A stretch of DNA of 64,000 nucleotides from DASTOB01 sp035720425 (GTDB lineage: Bacteria > Chloroflexota > Limnocylindria > Limnocylindrales > CSP1-4). Made by a program: the position numbers and the translations under genes. The first letter of the stretch is position 1. Each line of letters begins with the position of its first letter. The DNA is taken from NCBI GenBank assembly GCA_035720425.1, contig DASTOB010000127.1, positions 1-64,000 on the forward strand. Reading direction: 5' to 3'. The notes beneath the pieces are model-generated. The model ran no database searches. It was not told where the DNA came from and was given only the letters and a program-made list of their open reading frames with translations. Below, piece after piece: positions 59,559-64,000 of the stretch.

Positions 59559-60689
59559 ATGACCGAGCCGATGACGACCGACGACACCCTTCCGCCGCCG
59601 ACCGCGGCCGCCCAGCCGCGCGAGCCGCTCGTCGAGATCCGGGATCTCGTCAAGTACTACCCGATCCGCGGCGGGATCCTCCGTCGCAAGCTCGGCGACG
59701 TGAAGGCCGTCGACGGCGTGTCCTTCGACGTCCTCCGCGGCGAGGTCTTCGGGCTCGTCGGCGAGTCCGGCTGCGGCAAGTCGACCCTCGGCAAGACGCT
59801 GATCCGACTCCAGCCGCCCACGTCGGGCTCGGCGGCGATCGGCGGCGAACCGATCTTCGACAAGAAGGGCGCGGACCTTAAGCGCCTCCGGCGCCGGATG
59901 CAGATCATCTTCCAGGACCCGGTCGGCTCGCTCAATCCGCGCATGCCGGTCAGCGACATCATCGGCGAGGGCCTGCTCGCGCAGGCGGACGCGGAGAACA
60001 ACTGGGGTACCCGCAAGGTCCGCGACGCGCGGGTCGGGGACTACCTCGAGGCGGTCGGCCTGCGGCGCGACTACGCCCGCCGCTATCCGCACGAGTTTTC
60101 CGGCGGCCAGCGCCAGCGGATCGGGATCGCCCGGGCTCTGGCTCTCGATCCGGATTTCGTGGTGTGCGACGAGCCCGTGTCGGCCCTCGACGTGTCGATC
60201 CAGAGCCAGATCCTCAACCTGCTCCTCGACCTGCGCGCCCAGTTCGGGCTGACCTACCTGTTCGTCGCCCACAACCTGTCGGTCGTGCAGTACATCAGCG
60301 ACCGGGTCGGGGTCATGTACCTCGGCAAGATCGTCGAGCTGGCGACCGTCGAGCAGCTCTACAGCAATCCGCGCCACCCGTATTCGATCGCTCTCCTGTC
60401 GGCCGTGCCGAATCCGAACCCGCGCATCCGCAAGAAGCGACTCGTCATGAAGGGCGACGTGCCGTCGCCCGCCGCGCCGCCCTCCGGCTGCCGGTTCCAC
60501 ACGCGATGCTGGCTCCGTGAGCAGCTCGGCAACCCGGAGAACTGCGTGACCGAGGATCCGCCGCTGCGTGACATCGGCGGCGGGCACCGGACCGCCTGCC
60601 ACTGGGCGGAGAAGGCAACCGAGGAGGCGGCGGGGACGTTCGCCGCCCGGCAGTCGACGATCGACACCGCGGTCGCCGTCGAGGTCTGA
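59559..60689 (+). CDS. peptide ABC transporter ATPase (OppF/DppF type)
   Basis: 376 aa. Walker A GESGCGKS, IIFQDPVGSLNPRM, signature FSGGQRQR, Walker B FVVCDEP with an intact SALDVSIQSQ D-loop, and FVAHNLSVV. The C-terminal region has GCRFHTRCWLRE and later Cys residues. The ATG at 59559 is the first of two close in-frame ATGs. It completes the five-gene importer. Its 3' end is convergent with a second importer. Confidence 0.93.
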   Translation: MTEPMTTDDTLPPPTAAAQPREPLVEIRDLVKYYPIRGGILRRKLGDVKAVDGVSFDVLRGEVFGLVGESGCGKSTLGKTLIRLQPPTSGSAAIGGEPIFDKKGADLKRLRRRMQIIFQDPVGSLNPRMPVSDIIGEGLLAQADAENNWGTRKVRDARVGDYLEAVGLRRDYARRYPHEFSGGQRQRIGIARALALDPDFVVCDEPVSALDVSIQSQILNLLLDLRAQFGLTYLFVAHNLSVVQYISDRVGVMYLGKIVELATVEQLYSNPRHPYSIALLSAVPNPNPRIRKKRLVMKGDVPSPAAPPSGCRFHTRCWLREQLGNPENCVTEDPPLRDIGGGHRTACHWAEKATEEAAGTFAARQSTIDTAVAVEV

Positions 60690-60700
60690 CCCGCGCTGGC

Positions 60701-60731
60701 CGCCGGGATCCCTACCCGACCGCCGGGATCC

Positions 60732-60740
<9 letters not shown>
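60701..60740. repeat. 20-bp perfect tandem duplication between convergent ATPase genes
   Basis: CGCCGGGATCCCTACCCGAC occurs at 60701-60720 and again at 60721-60740. The second copy contains the stop codon (CTA on the plus strand, 60732-60734) of the minus-strand ATPase; the first copy carries the same TAG in register, 20 bp downstream. No terminator hairpin is evident in the 42-bp gap. Confidence 0.85.
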
Positions 60741-61813
<1,073 letters not shown>

Positions 61814-61817
<4 letters not shown>

Positions 61818-62959
61818 CGGGCGTCGTCCAGGGCGAGGTCCGGCGGGTTCGGCATCGGGTGGCCGGCCGCGTCGTGGTAGAGCCAGCAGCGCACGTCGTG
61901 GCCGGTTTCGACCGGAAGGAGGCTGGGATGCACGTCAAGGGCGATCGCGACGTCGTGCGTGACCCGGGCGGCGCAGCGTGGCGCGAAGCGGCAGCCCCGG
62001 GGCAGGTCGATGAGGTTCGGCACGTTGCCCGGGATGACCGACAGCGCCTCACGCAGGTCGCCGACCACCGGAATCGACCCGATCAGGCCACGCGTGTACG
62101 GATGGAGCGGCCGCCGGAACAGCGTCGTCACGTCGGTCTGCTCGACGATCTCGCCGGCGTACATGACGGCGACCCGGTCGCACGTCTCGGCCACGACACC
62201 GAGGTCGTGGGTGATGAGGATGACCGCGGTGCCGGTCTCGTCTCGGAGGTTTCGGATGAGGTCGAGGATCTGCGCCTGGATCGTCACGTCGAGCGCGGTC
62301 GTCGGCTCGTCGGCGATGAGCAGCTCCGGCTCGCAGGCGAGGGCCATCGCGATCATGACGCGCTGGGCCATGCCACCGGACAGCTCGTGTGGGTAGGCGC
62401 GCAGGCGCCGCTCCGGATCCGGAATGCCGACCATCTTGAGCAGCTCCGTCGCCCGTCCGCGAGCGGCACGACGGCTCATGTTCCGGTGCAGCTCGAGCAC
62501 CTCGCCGATCTGTCGGCCGACATCCCAGACCGGGTTGAGCGACGATGTCGGCTGCTGGAAGATCATCGTGATCTGGCTGCCCCGCAGGCGCCGCATCTGG
62601 TCCGCCCGGAGCGTGAGGAGGTCCTGCCCGTCGAACAGCACCTGGCCCGCCTCGATCCGCCCGGGCGAGGCGATGAGGCGCATGATCGACAGGCTCGTGA
62701 CGCTCTTGCCGCAGCCGGACTCGCCGACGAGACCCATGATCTCGCCGCGGTCGACCGAGAAGTCGATGCCGTCGACCGCCCGGACCACGCCGTCTCGGGT
62801 GTGGAACGACGTCTGGAGGCCGCGGACCTCGAGCAGGGGCCGCTCGCCGCGCTCGCGCCGTGGCCGGCGTGCGGCAGCCGGGACGAGCTCCTCGACGACG
62901 GTCTCGTCGAGGGCGGGCCCGAGCGACTGGACGGCGCCGTCGGCCGGCGGGTCGGTCAT
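61814..62959 (-). CDS. second peptide ABC transporter ATPase (OppD/DppD type)
   Basis: 381 aa. A 40-residue N-terminal extension rich in Ala, Glu and Arg (VVEELVPAAARRPRRERGE) precedes the ATPase domain: GESGCGKS, MIFQQPTSSLNPVWD, LSGGMAQR, LLIADEPTTALDVTIQAQ, LITHDLGVVAE. Here the D-loop is canonical. Cys-containing C-terminus GCRFAPRCAARVTH and RCWLYH. ATG at 62959 overlaps the permease stop. Confidence 0.93.
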
Positions 62960-63897
62960 CGGTTGAGCCGTGGATCGAGCGCGTCGCGCAGGCCGTCGCC
63001 GAGCAGGTTGAAGCCGAGCACGGTGAACGTGATCGCGAGACCCGGGGCGAGGATGATGTGCGGTGCGTTGAACAGCTGGTTCCGCTCGAGCGCGATCATC
63101 GAGCCCCACTCGGGGACGTCGAGCGCGCCGGTCACGCCGACGAACGTGAGGGCGGCGATCTCGAGCACCGCGCCGCCGATGCCGAGCGTGCCCTGGACGA
63201 CGAGCGGGGTGAGCGAGTTCGGCATGATCCGCCGGAGGAGGATCCCGAGCCCCGACTCGCCGAGGGCGCGCGAGGCCGTCACGTAGTCGCTCTCGCGCGT
63301 CGACAGGACGGACGAGCGTACGACGCGCGCATAGACCGGGATCGACACGACGCCGATGGCGATGAGCGCGTTGATGAGCCCCTGGCCGAGGGCGGTCACG
63401 ATGGCGATCGCGAGCAGCAGCGACGGGAACGCGAGCAGGACGTCCATGAACCGCATGAGGACGGTGTCGAGCCAGCCGCCGACGTAGCCGGCGACGGCGC
63501 CGATGAGCGTGCCGACGACGATCGCGAAGGTGATCGCCGCCAGGCCGATCGAGAGCGACACGCGGGCCCCGAAGATGACCCGGCTGTACACGTCGCGGAA
63601 GTTGCCGTCCGTCCCGAAGATGTGCTCCGGCTTCGATGGGTCGCAGCCCAGCGCGTGGATGCACGACCCGTCCCGCCGCTCTACGCCCGGCTCGATCCCG
63701 AGGAGCGGGTCGTTCGGGGGGTGGGTCGCGATGAGCGGCGCGAACACGGCGACGATGACGAGCGTCCCGAGAATGAGCAGGCCGAGGACCGCGTTGCGCT
63801 GGCGGAGGATGCTCCCGAGCGTGTCCCGCCACAGGTTCGCCGGGCGCTCCGTCGCGAGCGTGTCGGCCCCGGACAGGGGCGCCGCCGGCGCCGTCAT
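62956..63897 (-). CDS. second peptide ABC transporter permease (OppC/DppC type)
   Basis: 313 aa. WRDTLGSILRQRNAVLGLLILG is the OppC N-terminal segment with helix 1. The loop contains two Cys (DGSCIHALGCDPSKPEH), then HIFGTDGNFRDVYSRVIFGARVSLSIG and the EAA motif DYVTASRALGESGLGILLRRIMPN. It ends NLLGDGLRDALDPRLNR. 4-nt overlaps with both neighbours. Confidence 0.92.
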   Translation of the reverse strand: MTAPAAPLSGADTLATERPANLWRDTLGSILRQRNAVLGLLILGTLVIVAVFAPLIATHPPNDPLLGIEPGVERRDGSCIHALGCDPSKPEHIFGTDGNFRDVYSRVIFGARVSLSIGLAAITFAIVVGTLIGAVAGYVGGWLDTVLMRFMDVLLAFPSLLLAIAIVTALGQGLINALIAIGVVSIPVYARVVRSSVLSTRESDYVTASRALGESGLGILLRRIMPNSLTPLVVQGTLGIGGAVLEIAALTFVGVTGALDVPEWGSMIALERNQLFNAPHIILAPGLAITFTVLGFNLLGDGLRDALDPRLNR

Positions 63898-64000
63898 CGG
63901 GCGCGAACCCGCGGATCAAGGATGCCGTACGAGATGTCGACGATGAGATTCACGAGCACGTAGGCGATCGCGATGATGAGCGTGAAGCCCTGGATGACGA
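63894..64000 (-). CDS. second peptide ABC transporter permease (OppB/DppB type), 3' end only
   Basis: Only the last 35 codons are in the window: VIQGFTLIIAIAYVLVNLIV followed by DISYGILDPRVRAR and TGA. This is the final membrane helix and typical ending of an OppB/DppB permease. The rest, and presumably a binding-protein gene, lie beyond the right edge. ATGA overlap with the OppC-type gene. Confidence 0.85.
   Translation of the reverse strand, partial: VIQGFTLIIAIAYVLVNLIVDISYGILDPRVRAR

Overview
The window is a GC-rich (roughly 70%) bacterial chromosome segment packed with short-gap, often ATGA/GTGA-overlapping operons. The gene complement (full division and cell-wall cluster with an Sbp/DUF1290 gene, split glycine dehydrogenase, archaeal-style single-domain methylmalonyl-CoA mutase large subunit, leaderless-type promoters) and the style of ParB, MurG and LysM proteins suggest a member of the Chloroflexota, perhaps near Limnocylindria. 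That placement is inference; no 16S or ribosomal protein gene is present.

Layout. 0-4.5 kb: YggT-like membrane protein (possibly cut by the left edge), two hypotheticals, a HAD phosphatase-acyltransferase fusion, a UbiA-type prenyltransferase and an acidic secreted protein, closed by a strong hairpin. 4.6-8.2 kb: parAB on the minus strand, with three copies of one palindrome (consensus TGTCTTTGCGCAAAGACA) in and beside it, plus two inverted DnaA-box-like sites. These look like a centromere region close to a replication origin. 6.6-20 kb: a carbon-metabolism block with acyl-CoA (propionyl-CoA) carboxylase, methylmalonyl-CoA mutase and epimerase, succinyl-CoA synthetase (divergent), NADP-type isocitrate dehydrogenase and succinate dehydrogenase. 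Together these convert propionyl-CoA to succinyl-CoA and run part of the TCA cycle. Aconitase lies further on, at 43.5-46.4 kb.

20-23 kb: RNase HI, a META lipoprotein, RNase P RNA, a small cysteine protein and a LysM membrane protein. 23.15-41.2 kb: the division and cell-wall (dcw) cluster, opened by a consensus-like promoter and three 10-bp-phased AAGTGG boxes that should bind MraZ: mraZ, rsmH, a 64-aa unknown, ftsL-like, ftsI, murF, mraY, murD, ftsW, murG, murB, ddl, ftsQ, sbp, ftsA, yjbQ, a surface Ig-like protein on the opposite strand, and ftsZ with its own promoter. murC and murE are absent from this cluster. 41.2-43.5 kb: a 98-bp direct repeat, yggS with a histidine-rich tail, yggT, a DUF167 gene and tRNA-Val(CAC).

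46.4-52.8 kb: a DUF2520 dehydrogenase-like protein (histidine-rich N-terminus) behind a possible 16-codon leader, a NUDIX hydrolase and the glycine cleavage genes gcvT-gcvH-gcvPA-gcvPB (no lipoamide dehydrogenase here). 52.8-54.1 kb: an ECF sigma factor and its zinc-finger anti-sigma partner, with a candidate self-recognised promoter. 54.1-64 kb: two complete or near-complete dipeptide/oligopeptide-type ABC importers arranged tail to tail; the second runs off the right edge inside its first permease gene.

Gene regulation shows a recurring theme: a TANNNT -10 box 7-8 nt before a start codon (icd, second yggT, the leader ORF, a 107-codon ORF), implying leaderless mRNAs, alongside classical Shine-Dalgarno starts elsewhere.
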